A stretch of 64,000 nt of DNA from Mycolicibacterium stellerae (GCF_003719305.1 NZ_RARC01000005.1:62001-126000), one strand, 5' to 3'; shown: positions 8,949 to 19,465, counted from the first letter of the stretch. Notes: generated by a model not told the origin, from the letters alone. Numbers and translations: made by a program.

Positions 8949-10445
8949 ATGACTTTGCAGCAGCTGTATCTGGTTCTGTTGGCAGGCGGGCTCGTGTTGC
9001 TGGCCAGCATCGTCGCCACGCGCGCGGCCACCACGGTCGGCTTGCCCGCGCTGTTGCTGTTCCTCGGCGTCGGCGTCATCGTCGGCGAGGACGGGCTCGG
9101 GCTGCATTTCGAGAACTATCTACTCGCCGACCATCTCGGCACCGTCGCGCTGGCCATCATTCTCATCGAGGGCGGCCTGACGACCAAGTTCTCCGACGTG
9201 AAGCGGGTGTTGGCGCCCGCGGGGATGCTGGCAACCGTCGGCGTGGCGGTCAGCATGGCGATCACCGCCGCGGGCGCACACCTGCTACTGGGAATGAACT
9301 GGCAGCTCGCGCTGCTCCTCGGCGCCATCGTTTCGGTCACCGATGCCGCCGCCGTGTTCTCCGTGCTGCGCGTCGTGCCATTGCCGCGGCGTCTCGCCGG
9401 GCTGCTGGAGGCCGAGTCCGGATTCAACGACGCGCCCGCGGTCATCCTCGTTTTGATGTTCTCCGTCACGCCGCTCGAACTGTCACCGGTGCACGCACTC
9501 GGCGAACTGGCCTACGAACTCGCGGTCGGCGCCGCGATCGGACTGGGCTGCGGCTTTCTCGGCGCAATTGCGCTGCGCCGCATAGCCCTTCCCGCATCGG
9601 GCCTCTATCCACTGGCGAACTTCGGGCTGGGGATGGTCGCATTCGCCGCGGCAGGCAGCGCGCACGCGAGCGGGTTCCTCGCCGCGTATCTGGCCGCGGT
9701 CGTGCTCGCCAACTCCGGACTGCCACACCGGTCGGCAACTCGCTCATTTGCCGAGGGACTCGGTTGGTTGGCGCAGATCGGCCTTTTCGTCCTGCTCGGG
9801 CTCCTGGTCGATCCCAGCGATCTCGGTGCCGAGATCGTCCCGGCGATCGTGATCGGTCTCGTCCTTCTACTGATCGCGCGGCCCGTGTCGGTCGTCATCT
9901 CGCTGGCCGGCTTCCGCGTCCCGTGGAAGGAACAGGCATTCCTGTCGTGGGCAGGGCTGCGGGGCGCCGTCCCGATCGTGTTGGCGACCTTCCCGATCGT
10001 CGAGGGCGTCCCCGACGCCATCCGGCTGCTCAACATCGTGTTCATCCTTGTGGTGGTCTTCACCCTGGTGCAGGGGCCGAGCCTGGCGGCGCTCGCGCAC
10101 CGGCTGGGGCTGATCCCGAAGGAGGCCACCCGCGAGATCCAGGTGGAGGCGGCGCCGCTGGACGTGTTGGAGGCCGAGCTGCTGACGATGACGGTGAATT
10201 CGCCGTCGCGGCTGCACGGTGTCACCGTGCTCGAATTGCGATTGCCCGATCCCAGCGTCATCACGCTGATCATCCGGGACGGGCACACGTTCGTTCCGCA
10301 GCCCGACACCAGGATCGCGGCCGGCGACGAGCTGCTCATCGTCACCACCCCGAGGACACGGCTGGCCGCCGAACGCAGGCTCAGAGCGGTGAGCCGGCGC
10401 GGCAAGCTCGCCTACTGGTTCGATGAATATGGTGAGGCGGACTGA
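8949..10445 (+). CDS. CPA1-family Na+(K+)/H+ antiporter with C-terminal TrkA_C domain
   Basis: A 498-residue NhaP2/CvrA-like antiporter. About 12-13 transmembrane helices fill residues 5-395. The family motif around VSVTDAAAVFSVLR and the FNDAPAVIL segment hold the paired acidic transport residues. Residues of about 405-480 form a cytoplasmic TrkA_C (RCK_C) domain that could sense a nucleotide. It starts at the ATG at 8949, 109 bases from the divergent TrkA-type gene. The exported ion (Na+ or K+) cannot be told from sequence alone. Confidence 0.85.
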   Translation: MTLQQLYLVLLAGGLVLLASIVATRAATTVGLPALLLFLGVGVIVGEDGLGLHFENYLLADHLGTVALAIILIEGGLTTKFSDVKRVLAPAGMLATVGVAVSMAITAAGAHLLLGMNWQLALLLGAIVSVTDAAAVFSVLRVVPLPRRLAGLLEAESGFNDAPAVILVLMFSVTPLELSPVHALGELAYELAVGAAIGLGCGFLGAIALRRIALPASGLYPLANFGLGMVAFAAAGSAHASGFLAAYLAAVVLANSGLPHRSATRSFAEGLGWLAQIGLFVLLGLLVDPSDLGAEIVPAIVIGLVLLLIARPVSVVISLAGFRVPWKEQAFLSWAGLRGAVPIVLATFPIVEGVPDAIRLLNIVFILVVVFTLVQGPSLAALAHRLGLIPKEATREIQVEAAPLDVLEAELLTMTVNSPSRLHGVTVLELRLPDPSVITLIIRDGHTFVPQPDTRIAAGDELLIVTTPRTRLAAERRLRAVSRRGKLAYWFDEYGEAD

Positions 10446-10483
10446 CAGCGCGTACCCAGGAATACGGGACTACCCTCGATGTA

Positions 10484-11341
10484 GTGCAATTCGCTTTCAA
10501 GACATCCCCGCAGAACACCAGTTGGCACGACATGCTCGCGGTCTGGCAAGCCGCAGACGATATCGACGTCTTCGAGTCCGGCTGGACGTTCGACCACTTC
10601 TATCCGATCTTCTCCGACTCCAGCGGCCCATGCCTTGAGGGCTGGACCACGCTGACCGCGCTGGCGCAGGCCACCAAGCGTCTTCGTGTCGGCGTGCTGG
10701 TCACCGGCATCCACTATCGCCATCCCGCCGTGCTGGCGAATATGGCTGCGGCACTGGACATCGTCTCCAACGGCCGGCTCGAACTCGGCATCGGTGCCGG
10801 CTGGAACGAAGAGGAATCCGGCGCATACGGAATCGAACTCGGCTCGATCAGGGAGCGCTTCGACCGGTTCGAAGAGGCATGCGAGATCCTGACCAGTCTA
10901 TTGACCAACGACACAACGACATTCGACGGAAAGTACTACCAGCTCAAGGACGCCCGCAACGAGCCGAAGGGCCCGCAGCAGCCGCACCCGCCGATCTGTA
11001 TCGGTGGCAGCGGCGAGAAGCGCACCCTGCCGCTCACCGCGAAATACGCCGACCACTGGAACTTCGTCGGCGGACCGCCCGATGAGTTCGCGCGTAAACG
11101 AGACGTGCTGCATGCCCGCTGCGCCGATATCGGTCGCGACCCGAAGGAGATCACGCTGTCGGCGCACGTGCGGTTGGAGCCCGATCTCGACTACGCCAAG
11201 GTGGTCGACGAGGCGGGCGCACTGAGCAAGGAAGGCCTTGACCTCGCGATCGTCTACCTGCCGCCGCCGCACGACCCCGCGGTCCTCGAGCCGCTGGCCG
11301 AGGCGATCAGGGATTCGGCGCTCACCAGCAAAGTTGATTAA
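10484..11341 (+). CDS. LLM-class F420-dependent oxidoreductase
   Basis: A 285-residue TIM-barrel flavin/F420-type oxidoreductase of the luciferase-like monooxygenase superfamily. The first strand (FAFKTSPQ), WTFDHFYPIF, RLRVGVLVTGIHYRHPAVLA and the GRLELGIGAGWNEEE signature are all typical of mycobacterial F420-dependent members. The substrate is unknown. The start is the GTG at 10484, which agrees with the beginning of the first barrel strand, although no strong ribosome binding site precedes it. It stands alone, 38 bases after the antiporter gene. Confidence 0.83.
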   Translation: MQFAFKTSPQNTSWHDMLAVWQAADDIDVFESGWTFDHFYPIFSDSSGPCLEGWTTLTALAQATKRLRVGVLVTGIHYRHPAVLANMAAALDIVSNGRLELGIGAGWNEEESGAYGIELGSIRERFDRFEEACEILTSLLTNDTTTFDGKYYQLKDARNEPKGPQQPHPPICIGGSGEKRTLPLTAKYADHWNFVGGPPDEFARKRDVLHARCADIGRDPKEITLSAHVRLEPDLDYAKVVDEAGALSKEGLDLAIVYLPPPHDPAVLEPLAEAIRDSALTSKVD

Positions 11342-11421
11342 CGATAACGAAAATATAACGGTCCGGCAAAGAACGGGTCACAGCGAGACGGAGAGTCGCA
11401 TTCGAGGTGGCGGGACGGTTG

Positions 11422-11562
11422 CTAGAAGCCGAAGCGAACAAGCTCGTCGGGGGTGACCAAACGCTCGGCCTTGGCCGGGTACTCGCGGCACTTCACCGGA
11501 TGACGGAGAAGCGACCAGGCGATTCGACTCATCCGAGAGCGGTATAGAGGGTTGAGGTACAC
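11422..11562 (-). CDS. Small basic hypothetical protein (46 aa)
   Basis: A short open reading frame whose GTG (11560-11562) is preceded by AGGAG (plus-strand 11571-11575) at an eight-base spacing. The product begins VYLNPLYRSRMSRIAWSLL and is rich in Arg and aromatic residues, with no recognised domain. A longer reading up to 11607 is open but adds no plausible signal. It lies in a 477-base gap between converging genes. The ribosome binding site is the main support; it could be a remnant or a chance frame. Confidence 0.35.
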   Translation of the reverse strand: MYLNPLYRSRMSRIAWSLLRHPVKCREYPAKAERLVTPDELVRFGF

Positions 11563-11791
11563 GTCGATCACTCCTGCGGCATAGCAATTGCTGGACCGAG
11601 GTGCCACGTTACCGCAGCGTCCTCACCAAGTCATTAGATACCCCGGAACTGGCAAACAGAAATAGGCGCGCCGATCAATAATCTGATGATTTTGGTGGTG
11701 CAGAAGTGACAGATGGTGTTCATCTGAGTCGACCGCGCGGTGTCGTACACGACGCCCCGCTTGACCGTTCGACACCGCACACTCGCGGCTT
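11563..11791. other. Intergenic stretch without recognised gene
   Basis: Between the small protein gene and the gltD terminator there is a relatively AT-rich segment (about 11630-11700) with no convincing reading frame, repeat or RNA. It may hold the promoter of the small leftward gene. Nothing more specific can be supported. Confidence 0.4.
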
Positions 11792-11808
11792 CCCCGGCTT
11801 AGCCGGGG
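11792..11808 (-). terminator. Stem-loop terminator candidate after gltD
   Basis: CCCCGG (11792-11797) and CCGGGG (11803-11808) pair around a five-base loop, CTTAG. The hairpin lies 11 bases beyond the gltD stop and has no T-tract, as is common for mycobacterial intrinsic terminators. It could act on either strand. Confidence 0.5.
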
Positions 11809-11818
11809 GCGTCGCGAT

Positions 11819-13285
11819 CTAGCGCTGAGGGACCGCGGTGGGCTTGATCGGCGCAGGCAGCGCCGTGCTGCCCATCAGATATCGGTCGACCCCGGCCGCG
11901 GCGGCGCGGCCCTCGGCGATCGCCCACACGATCAGCGACTGGCCCCGCCCCATATCGCCCGCGACGAAGACGCCGGGCACGGTGGTGGCGAAATTTGCAT
12001 CCCGTGCGACGTTGCCCCGGTCGGTGATATCCACGCTCAGCTCGTTCAGCAGGCCTTCCCGCTCCGGGCCGACGAAGCCCATCGCGAGCAGCACCAGGTC
12101 GGTCTCCAGCTCGAAGTCGGAGCCGTCGATCTTCTCGAACTTGCCTGCGACCATCTCGACCTCGTGCCCCCGCAGGCCGGTCACCTTGCCGTCGCGGCCG
12201 ATGAACTCCTCGGTGTTCACCGAGTACACCCGCTCACCGCCCTCTTCGTGGGCCGACGACACCCGCATCATCAGCGGGTACACGGGCCACGGGGTGGAGT
12301 CGGCGCGCGACTCGGGCGGCTGGGGCATGATCTCGAACTGGTGGACGCTCTCGGCGCCCTGCCGGTGAGACGTGCCAAGGCAGTCGGCTCCGGTGTCGCC
12401 GCCGCCGATGATGACGACCTTGCGGCCCTTCGCCGTGATCGGTGGCTCACCGTCATCGCCGACGACGGGGTCGCCCTGCTGAACCCGGTTCGCCCACGGC
12501 AGGAACTCCATCGCCTGGTGGATGCCGTCCAGGTCGCGGCCGGGAATCGGCAGATCCCGCCACGCGGTCGCGCCACCGGCCAGAACGACGGCGTCGTAGT
12601 TGAGCCGCAGCTGCGCCACCGTGATGTCGACACCGACGTTGACGCCGGGACGGAACTGGGTGCCCTCGGCCTCCATCTGCGCCAGCCTGCGATCGATGTG
12701 GCGCTTCTCCATCTTGAACTCGGGGATGCCGTAGCGCAGCAGTCCGCCGATGCGGTCGGCCCGCTCGAAAACGATGACGGTATGACCCGCGCGGGTGAGC
12801 TGCTGCGCGGCGGCCAGGCCTGCCGGACCGGAGCCGACGACGGCGACCTTCTTACCGGTGAGCTTGTCCGGCGGAAGAGGTACGACCCAGCCCTCGTCGA
12901 AGGCGTTGTCGATGATCTCGACCTCGACCTGCTTGATGGTCACCGGATCCTGGTTGATGCCGAGCACACACGCTCCCTCACACGGCGCTGGGCACAGCCT
13001 GCCGGTGAACTCCGGGAAGTTGTTGGTGGCATGCAGCCGCTCGATCGCGTCGCGCCAGCGGTCGTTGCGCACCAGGTCGTTCCACTCCGGAATCAGATTT
13101 CCTAGTGGACATCCGTTGTGGCAGAACGGGATACCGCAGTCCATGCACCGTGTCGCCTGCTCGCGCAGCGTATCGTGGGAAAAGTCTTCGTAGACCTCTT
13201 TCCAGTCGCGCAGCCGCAGCGGGACCGGCCGCCGTTTCGGGGTCTCGCGCTTTGTGTACTTGAGAAAGCCTCTTGGGTCAGGCAT
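11819..13285 (-). CDS. gltD: Glutamate synthase small subunit
   Basis: A 488-residue NADPH-dependent GltD. Cysteines for the low-potential [4Fe-4S] clusters are seen near the N-terminus (CMDCGIPFC, then NGCPLGN, and [10 protein letters not shown]). They are followed by a FAD-binding GxGPAG site ([15 protein letters not shown]) and an NADP site ([15 protein letters not shown]). It passes electrons from NADPH to the FMN/3Fe-4S centre of GltB for glutamate formation from 2-oxoglutarate and glutamine. The ATG at 13283-13285 gives the family length and overlaps the end of gltB by eight bases; the longer in-frame start lies inside gltB and is less likely. Confidence 0.95.
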   Translation of the reverse strand: MPDPRGFLKYTKRETPKRRPVPLRLRDWKEVYEDFSHDTLREQATRCMDCGIPFCHNGCPLGNLIPEWNDLVRNDRWRDAIERLHATNNFPEFTGRLCPAPCEGACVLGINQDPVTIKQVEVEIIDNAFDEGWVVPLPPDKLTGKKVAVVGSGPAGLAAAQQLTRAGHTVIVFERADRIGGLLRYGIPEFKMEKRHIDRRLAQMEAEGTQFRPGVNVGVDITVAQLRLNYDAVVLAGGATAWRDLPIPGRDLDGIHQAMEFLPWANRVQQGDPVVGDDGEPPITAKGRKVVIIGGGDTGADCLGTSHRQGAESVHQFEIMPQPPESRADSTPWPVYPLMMRVSSAHEEGGERVYSVNTEEFIGRDGKVTGLRGHEVEMVAGKFEKIDGSDFELETDLVLLAMGFVGPEREGLLNELSVDITDRGNVARDANFATTVPGVFVAGDMGRGQSLIVWAIAEGRAAAAGVDRYLMGSTALPAPIKPTAVPQR

Positions 13286-16200
13286 TCGCAGCCGCCATGA
13301 TCGCGGTATCGACATCCTCGCCGGATTTCTCGGCTTCGGAGATCGCCTGAAGCACGCGCTTGAAGTCGCGCGGCATCACCTTGTTGAAGTACTTCAATTG
13401 TCCATCCCAGTCGGCGAGAATACGCTGCCCGACAGCGGAATCCGTGGCATCGACGTGCGCGGTGATCATTCCACGCAGGAACTCGATGTCCTCGTCGTCC
13501 ATCGCGTCAAGGTCCACCATCTCGGCGTTGAGGTTTTCGGTGAATGTGCCGTCGACGTCGTAGACATAGGCCACGCCGCCGGACATTCCTGCCGCAAAGT
13601 TCCGGCCGGTGGGCCCGAGAATGACGACCTTGCCGCCGGTCATGTACTCGCAACCGTGATCGCCCACGCCCTCCACCACCGCATGGGCGCCGGAGTTACG
13701 CACCGCGAACCGCTCGCCGACGACACCGCGCAGGAAGGCCTGCCCGCTGGTCGCGCCGAACAGAATCACGTTGCCCGCGATGATGTTCTGCTCGGCCACG
13801 TAGTCCTGCGGAGCATCGTCTGACGGCCGCACCACCAGCCGTCCACCCGACAGACCCTTGCCGACGTAGTCGTTGGCGTCGCCGTACACCCGAAGGGTGA
13901 TGCCCTTCGGCACGAACGCACCGAAGCTGTTGCCCGCCGATCCGTCGAACGTGATGTCGATGGTTCCGTCGGGAAGACCCTGACCGCCATAGGCTTTGGT
14001 GAGCTCGTGGCCGAGCATAGTGCCCACGGTGCGGTTGGTGTTGGCGATAGTCGTCGAGAACCGGACCGGGGTGCCCGAGTCAAGCGCCTCCCGGCACATC
14101 ACGATCAGCTGCTGGTCGAGCGCCTTGTCGAGGCCGTGGTCCTGACGCGAGCTGCAGTACAGGTCCTGGTTCATGAACGCCGACTCGGGCTCGTGCAGCA
14201 CCGGGGCCAGGTCGAGCTTGTGGGCCTTCCAGTGCTCGGCGGCCTTGGTGGTGTCCAGCGCCCCGACCTGGCCGACCATCTCGTTGACGGTACGGAAGCC
14301 CAACTGGGCCATCGTTTCCCGCACTTCCTCGGCGATGAACATGAAGAAGTTCTCCACGAACTCCGGCTTGCCTGCGAAGCGCTGCCGCAGTACCGGGTTC
14401 TGGGTCGCCACGCCGACCGGGCAGGTGTCCAGGTGGCAGACGCGCATCATGATGCAGCCCGACACCACCAGCGGTGCGGTCGCGAAACCGAATTCCTCGG
14501 CACCGAGCAGTGCGGCGACCACCACGTCGCGGCCGGTCTTGAGCTGGCCGTCCACCTGCACGACGATGCGGTCACGAAGTCCGTTGAGCAGCAACGTCTG
14601 CTGGGTTTCGGCCAGGCCCAGCTCCCACGGCGCGCCTGCGTGCTTCATCGACGTCAGCGGGGTGGCGCCGGTGCCTCCGTCGTGGCCGGAGATCAGCACC
14701 ACGTCGGCGTGCGCCTTCGACACACCCGCGGCGACCGTGCCGACACCGTTCTCGCTCACCAGCTTCACGTGCACCCGCGCCTGCGGGTTGGAGTTCTTCA
14801 AATCGTGGATGAGCTGGGCGAGATCCTCGATCGAATAGATGTCGTGGTGCGGCGGCGGCGAGATCAGGCCGACGCCAGGCGTCGAATGCCGCACCTCGGC
14901 CACCCACGGGTACACCTTGTTGCCCGGTAGTTGGCCGCCCTCACCGGGTTTCGCGCCCTGGGCCATCTTGATCTGGATGTCGGTGCAGTTACTCAGGTAG
15001 TGGCTGGTCACACCGAACCGGCCGGACGCCACCTGCTTGATAGCACTGCGGCGCCAGTCGCCGTTCTCGTCGCGGTCGAATCGGCTGACGGCTTCGCCGC
15101 CCTCGCCCGAGTTCGACCGGGCGCCAAGGCGATTCATCGCGATCGCCAGCGTCTCGTGCGCCTCGGCGGAGATCGAGCCATAGCTCATCGCGCCGGTGGA
15201 GAACCGCTTGACGATCTCGCTTGCCGGCTCGACCTCGTCGAGCGGAACCGGCGGTCGCACACCGTCGCGGAACTTGAGCAGCCCACGCAGCGACGCCATC
15301 CGCTCGCTCTGGTCGTCGACGAGTGCGGTGTACTCCTTGAAGATCGAGTACTGGCCGGTGCGGGTGGAGTGCTGCAGCTTGAACACCGTGTCCGGATTGA
15401 ACAGGTGATACTCGCCCTCGCGTCGCCACTGATACTCGCCGCCGACCTCGAGCTCGCGGTGCGCCCACTCGTCGGGGCGGTCAAGGAACGCCAACGCATG
15501 CCGCGTCGAGACATCGGCGGCGATGTCGTCGAGGTCGATGCCGCCGACGGGACACGTCAACCCGGCGAAGTACTCGTCGAGCAGCGGCTGGCTGATGCCG
15601 ATGGCCTGAAACAGCTGCGCGCCGGTGTAGGACGCCAGCGTCGAGATGCCCATCTTGGACATCACCTTCAGCACACCCTTGCCCGCCGCCTTGACGTAGT
15701 TCGCCTTGGCCGTGTCGCTGCTGATTCCGGTGATCACGCCGCGGTCGCACATGTCCTCGATTGACTCGAAGGCCATGTACGGGTTGATCGCGGCCGCGCC
15801 GAAGCCGACGAGGCAGGCCATGTGGTGCACCTCGCGGGCGTCGCCCGCCTCGACGACGAGCCCGACCATGGTGCGGGTGCGGTCGCGAACGAGATGGTGG
15901 TGCACGGCCGAAACGCTCAGCAACGACGGGATCGGCGCCATCGACTCGTCGGACTCACGGTCGGACAGCACGATGATGCGCGCGCCTTTCCGGATGGCTT
16001 CCGACACCTTGGCCTTGACGTTGTCCAGCGCCTCCCGCAGGCCCTGCCCACCGCGATTGACGGGGTACAGGCAGCGGATCACCGCGGCGCGCATTCCATG
16101 CTTGTGACCGCGGATCTCATGGTCGGGGTCCACACACATCAGCTTGGACAGCTCGGCGTTGCGCAGGATCGGCTGCCGCAGCAGGATCTGCCTGCAGGAC

Positions 16201-17861
16201 TCGGCGTCGGGGTTGAGCAGGTCACCCTCGGGGCCGACGGTGCCCGAGAGGCTGGTCACCACCTCTTCGCGGATGGCATCCAGCGGCGGGTTGGTGACCT
16301 GGGCGAACAGCTGTTGGAAGTAGTCGTAGAGCATCCGTGGCCGCTGCGAAAGCACGGCGACCGGGGTGTCGGTGCCCATCGAACCGAGCGGCTCGGCGCC
16401 GGAGCGGGCCATCGGCGCCACCAAGAGGTTGAGCTCCTCGTAGGTGTAGCCGAAGATCTGCTGGCGCAACACAACCCGGTGATGCGGCATGCGGACGTAG
16501 TCGCCGGGCGGGAGCTCATCGAGGTGGAACAGGCCGGCATCCAGCCATGCCTGATACGGCAGCTCTGCGGCGAGTTCGGCCTTGATCTCCTCGTCGTCGA
16601 CGATGCGGCCCTGCGCGGTGTCGACCAGGAACATTCTGCCGGGTTGCAGACGCATCTTCTTCACGACGGTCGACGGGTCGAGGTTGAGCACGCCGGCCTC
16701 CGACGCCATCACCACCAGGCCGTCCTTGGTGACCCAGATGCGCGACGGGCGGAGACCGTTGCGGTCGAGCACCGCGCCGATCACGGTGCCGTCGGTGAAC
16801 GTCATCGACGCGGGGCCGTCCCACGGCTCCATCAGCGAGGAGTGGTACTGGTAGAACGCGCGCCGGGCCGGGTCCATCGACTCGTTGCGTTCCCACGCCT
16901 CCGGGATCATCATCAGCACGGCATGCGGCAGGCTGCGACCGCCGAGATGGAGCAACTCGAGCACCTCGTCGAAGCGTGCGGTATCCGATGCGCCAGGCGT
17001 ACAGATCGGCACGACCTTGTCGAGATCGGCGCCTGCGCCGAAGATGTCGGTCTTGATCAGCGCTTCGCGCGCCCGCATCCAGTTCTCGTTGCCGGTGACG
17101 GTGTTGATCTCACCGTTGTGCGCGATCCGCCGGAACGGGTGGGCGAGCGGCCACGACGGGAACGTGTTGGTGGAGAACCGCGAGTGCACGATGCCGAGCG
17201 CACTGGTCAGCCGGTCGTCCTGCAGGTCGAGATAGAACGCCTTCAGCTGCGGTGTGGTCAGCATGCCCTTGTAGACGAATGTCTGACCGGAAAGGCTTGG
17301 GAAATAGACGGTTTCACGACCGGGACCGTCCTGGCCCGGACCTTTGGTGCCGAGCTCATGCTCGGCTCGCTTGCGCACGACGTACGCCTTGCGCTCGAGG
17401 TCCATCCCGGATGCACCGGCGATGAACACCTGCCGGAACGTCGGCATGGCGTCGCGGGCCAGCGCACCAAGCGACGAATCGTCGGTGGGTACGTCACGCC
17501 AGCCGAGCACCTCGAGGCCCTCGGCCTCGGCGATCTTCTCGACAGACTCGCAGGCGGCGGCCGCGTCCTTCGACGACTGCGGCAGGAATGCGATGCCGGT
17601 GGCGTAGCTGCCCGGCTCGGGCAGGTCGAACTCGACGACGGCGCGCAGGAAGTCATCGGGGACCTGGAGCAGGATTCCCGCACCGTCGCCGGTTTGCGGT
17701 TCGGCGCCCTGGGCACCGCGGTGCTCCAGGTTGACCAGGGCCAGGATGGCCTTGTCGACGATGTCGCGGCTGCGGCGGCCGTGCATATCCGCGACCATGG
17801 CAACGCCACACGCGTCATGTTCGAACGCGGGGTTGTACAGCCCCTGTTTCACGGGCGCCAT
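13278..17861 (-). CDS. gltB: Glutamate synthase large subunit
   Basis: A 1527-residue ferredoxin/NADPH-type GltB. The N-terminal class II amidotransferase domain has its catalytic Cys at position 18 ([11 protein letters not shown]), exposed after removal of a short propeptide. The central and FMN-binding synthase domains follow, with [16 protein letters not shown] and GHDGGTGA motifs, a 3Fe-4S site ([18 protein letters not shown]) and a C-terminal beta-helix GXGXG domain. It makes glutamate from glutamine and 2-oxoglutarate. The ATG at 17859-17861 follows GAAGGG by about ten bases; a GTG two codons upstream is the alternative. Confidence 0.95.
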   Translation of the reverse strand: MAPVKQGLYNPAFEHDACGVAMVADMHGRRSRDIVDKAILALVNLEHRGAQGAEPQTGDGAGILLQVPDDFLRAVVEFDLPEPGSYATGIAFLPQSSKDAAAACESVEKIAEAEGLEVLGWRDVPTDDSSLGALARDAMPTFRQVFIAGASGMDLERKAYVVRKRAEHELGTKGPGQDGPGRETVYFPSLSGQTFVYKGMLTTPQLKAFYLDLQDDRLTSALGIVHSRFSTNTFPSWPLAHPFRRIAHNGEINTVTGNENWMRAREALIKTDIFGAGADLDKVVPICTPGASDTARFDEVLELLHLGGRSLPHAVLMMIPEAWERNESMDPARRAFYQYHSSLMEPWDGPASMTFTDGTVIGAVLDRNGLRPSRIWVTKDGLVVMASEAGVLNLDPSTVVKKMRLQPGRMFLVDTAQGRIVDDEEIKAELAAELPYQAWLDAGLFHLDELPPGDYVRMPHHRVVLRQQIFGYTYEELNLLVAPMARSGAEPLGSMGTDTPVAVLSQRPRMLYDYFQQLFAQVTNPPLDAIREEVVTSLSGTVGPEGDLLNPDAESCRQILLRQPILRNAELSKLMCVDPDHEIRGHKHGMRAAVIRCLYPVNRGGQGLREALDNVKAKVSEAIRKGARIIVLSDRESDESMAPIPSLLSVSAVHHHLVRDRTRTMVGLVVEAGDAREVHHMACLVGFGAAAINPYMAFESIEDMCDRGVITGISSDTAKANYVKAAGKGVLKVMSKMGISTLASYTGAQLFQAIGISQPLLDEYFAGLTCPVGGIDLDDIAADVSTRHALAFLDRPDEWAHRELEVGGEYQWRREGEYHLFNPDTVFKLQHSTRTGQYSIFKEYTALVDDQSERMASLRGLLKFRDGVRPPVPLDEVEPASEIVKRFSTGAMSYGSISAEAHETLAIAMNRLGARSNSGEGGEAVSRFDRDENGDWRRSAIKQVASGRFGVTSHYLSNCTDIQIKMAQGAKPGEGGQLPGNKVYPWVAEVRHSTPGVGLISPPPHHDIYSIEDLAQLIHDLKNSNPQARVHVKLVSENGVGTVAAGVSKAHADVVLISGHDGGTGATPLTSMKHAGAPWELGLAETQQTLLLNGLRDRIVVQVDGQLKTGRDVVVAALLGAEEFGFATAPLVVSGCIMMRVCHLDTCPVGVATQNPVLRQRFAGKPEFVENFFMFIAEEVRETMAQLGFRTVNEMVGQVGALDTTKAAEHWKAHKLDLAPVLHEPESAFMNQDLYCSSRQDHGLDKALDQQLIVMCREALDSGTPVRFSTTIANTNRTVGTMLGHELTKAYGGQGLPDGTIDITFDGSAGNSFGAFVPKGITLRVYGDANDYVGKGLSGGRLVVRPSDDAPQDYVAEQNIIAGNVILFGATSGQAFLRGVVGERFAVRNSGAHAVVEGVGDHGCEYMTGGKVVILGPTGRNFAAGMSGGVAYVYDVDGTFTENLNAEMVDLDAMDDEDIEFLRGMITAHVDATDSAVGQRILADWDGQLKYFNKVMPRDFKRVLQAISEAEKSGEDVDTAIMAAANA

Positions 17862-17867
17862 TCCCAC

Positions 17868-18296
17868 CTAGCCCTTCAACACCTTCAAGAGTTCCCTGGC
17901 AGCCGTCGATGACGGCGATCAGCCGGTTGTGGTGGTGGCGGTGGCTGGCGTGCAGCACTGAACGACGGCCCCTACCCCACTCGGCGCAAGTGGGGAAAAC
18001 GATATGACAAACCCCGCCTGACATGCCAACTTAGTCATACCTAACTAGTGTGCTTTGCCCCTGTGGCGACGCTGCCTCTTGCGCTGCCAATGATACGAGC
18101 GAAGCCGTTGCGCGCCTTCGATTTTCGGTGACCCGGGGCGAAGTATTCCCGATCACCCGATTTCCTGGCATGCGACCGAGATCACTAATTACCATTGCTG
18201 ACCGATAGCTGTATGCACTATCAGCTGCGCTAAAGCCGCTAATGGCTGTTTGCTACAAAGCTTAGTAAGATTCTTAGAGTAGTCGCCGCGCGGCCC
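17868..18296. promoter_or_regulatory. gltB upstream region with leader hairpin
   Basis: This stretch of over 400 bases contains no convincing gene. Counting leftward from whiB6 it holds an AT-rich block (about 18180-18290) and then the gltB promoter region. A perfect hairpin (CCCCACT at 17975-17981, AGTGGGG at 17989-17995, seven-base loop) lies 114 bases upstream of the gltB start. It may form in the leader transcript. A clear -10/-35 pair could not be assigned. Confidence 0.4.
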
Positions 18297-18322
18297 GCCC
18301 GCTCCCCCCTCGTCGAGCGGGC
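18297..18322 (-). terminator. Terminator candidate after whiB6
   Basis: GCCCGCT (18297-18303) and AGCGGGC (18316-18322) form a seven-pair GC stem with a C-rich 12-base loop, 14 bases beyond the whiB6 stop. No U-tract follows. Confidence 0.5.
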
Positions 18323-18336
18323 AGGCTGCGGGCGCC

Positions 18337-18615
18337 TCAGCGGTGCACCGGGTAGCCGCCGCGCTCGGCCAACGACCGGAGCTGCTTCAAGGCGAATGTG
18401 CGGCCGCGGCCGCCTTCGGGAATGTGAATGCCTGCCCACAGGCCCTGGGCCCCCGGCATCTCGCAGGCCTCCCTTGCGCACAGCCAGCGGCGCGGGCACG
18501 CCCGGCACACCGCCTTGGTGTGGTCGTCGGTTGCCGTCATCCACCGTTCGGGGTCCTGCGTGCAGGCGCCGATCTGGCTGTCGGTCAGTACGGGCATCTC
18601 GATCATGACGGTCAT
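18337..18615 (-). CDS. whiB6: WhiB6-like iron-sulfur transcriptional regulator
   Basis: A 92-residue Wbl protein. The four cluster cysteines are visible: one in IGACTQDPERW, the CRAC pair with AVCRACPRRWLC, and the following Cys set up to CEMPGAQGLWAG, which also holds the G[VI/L]W turn. The C-terminal segment FALKQLRSLAERGGYPV closely resembles M. tuberculosis WhiB6, which controls ESX-1 genes. The gltB-gltD-whiB6 neighbourhood is the same as in M. tuberculosis. The ATG at 18613-18615 was chosen for the AGAGGAG five bases upstream. Redox or nitric oxide sensing through a [4Fe-4S] cluster is known for the family. Confidence 0.88.
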   Translation of the reverse strand: MTVMIEMPVLTDSQIGACTQDPERWMTATDDHTKAVCRACPRRWLCAREACEMPGAQGLWAGIHIPEGGRGRTFALKQLRSLAERGGYPVHR

Positions 18616-18646
18616 GACCACTCCTCTCGCTCGCTGGCGTGCTCAA

Positions 18647-18675
18647 ACCGTAGCGCTGTTTCCGTAGCAGTGCAA
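18647..18675 (-). promoter_or_regulatory. SigA-like promoter of whiB6 with CCGTAGC direct repeat
   Basis: On the minus strand TTGCAC (18670-18675) and TACGGT (18647-18652) are separated by 17 bases, a good housekeeping promoter. It places the start of transcription about 25 bases before the whiB6 ATG. The heptamer CCGTAGC occurs twice (18648-18654 and 18662-18668), 14 bases apart, overlapping this promoter; it could be a binding site. Confidence 0.5.
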
Positions 18676-18746
18676 CACTTATTACGGCATGATCGCTTCG
18701 GTGAGGTTCGCCGTCTCCCGTCAGATCCGCTGGCTACACTGGGCGA

Positions 18747-19454
18747 GTGGAAGAGGACGTCGGCGATCCGGGCATCGCCCGCGCCGGCGCAGCGGTCGCC
18801 GCCCGACGCCGCGAATTGGACATCAAGCAGCGGAATCTCGCGAAGTTCAAGATCATCAACGCCGGCGCGCTCATCGCCTTCGAGAAGGGTAGGAGCTGGC
18901 CGAGGGAGCGCACGAGGGCCAAGCTGGAGGAGATCCTGCAGTGGCCCGCCGGAACCATAGCGACGATACGGTATGGCGGCCAGGTACCCGGCACAGCGTC
19001 CGAGCCGCCCGCAGACGACGGCACCGCCTCGCTCATCGCGGGCACCGTCGAGGTGGCGATGACAACGCTCGACGCCGCCATCCAGACGCTGCCCGCCGAC
19101 GACGATCCCGAGTTCTCCGCCCGTGCCACGGTCATCCTGGCCGAGCTTCGCAAGCTCGAGGGAGTTGTCGCCCGAGCCGCGCAGCACAGCAGGGGCACCC
19201 CCGACGTGGTGCTGGCGCTGCGGACCGTCCGCGGCCGTTACGACGAACTGATGTTCCGCGCCGCCGCCGCACCGGGGGCGACGCTTGGCCAACGGCTCTA
19301 CGCCGCGCGTCGGCGCGCCACCCTGTCCGCCGCGGAGACGGCGAACGCGGCGGGCCTTCCCGTCGAACTGGTGAATGCTGTCGAGGCAGGCGAACCGGCA
19401 GCAGACGCGGACTCGAGCGCACTGAACGACCTCATCGCTTCACTCGATGGCTGA
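18747..19454 (+). CDS. HTH-domain protein divergent from whiB6
   Basis: A 235-residue cytoplasmic protein. Residues of about 10-60 look like an XRE-type helix-turn-helix (VAARRRELDIKQRNLAKFK, then ALIAFEKGR). A second HTH-like stretch appears near the C-terminus (LGQRLYAARRRATLSAAET). The middle is an Ala/Leu-rich helical region. It starts at a GTG (18747) in the divergent promoter region shared with whiB6, and a helical protein gene follows after 11 bases. It may regulate that gene or whiB6. No firm family name can be given. Confidence 0.65.
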   Translation: MEEDVGDPGIARAGAAVAARRRELDIKQRNLAKFKIINAGALIAFEKGRSWPRERTRAKLEEILQWPAGTIATIRYGGQVPGTASEPPADDGTASLIAGTVEVAMTTLDAAIQTLPADDDPEFSARATVILAELRKLEGVVARAAQHSRGTPDVVLALRTVRGRYDELMFRAAAAPGATLGQRLYAARRRATLSAAETANAAGLPVELVNAVEAGEPAADADSSALNDLIASLDG

Positions 19455-19465
19455 TACTTGGTCTC

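Noticed and set aside
15822..17912. Long open frame on the plus strand opposite gltB
   Set aside because: It is antisense to a clearly recognised glutamate synthase gene, with no recognisable protein features; GC-rich DNA gives such frames by chance.
18030..18044. IdeR (iron box)-like sequence upstream of gltB
   Set aside because: TTAGGTATGACTAAG on the minus strand matches only about half to two thirds of the 19-base iron box, and the second arm is poor.
17868..18060. Glutamine or other riboswitch before gltB
   Set aside because: Only a simple hairpin is visible; no known riboswitch core could be matched.
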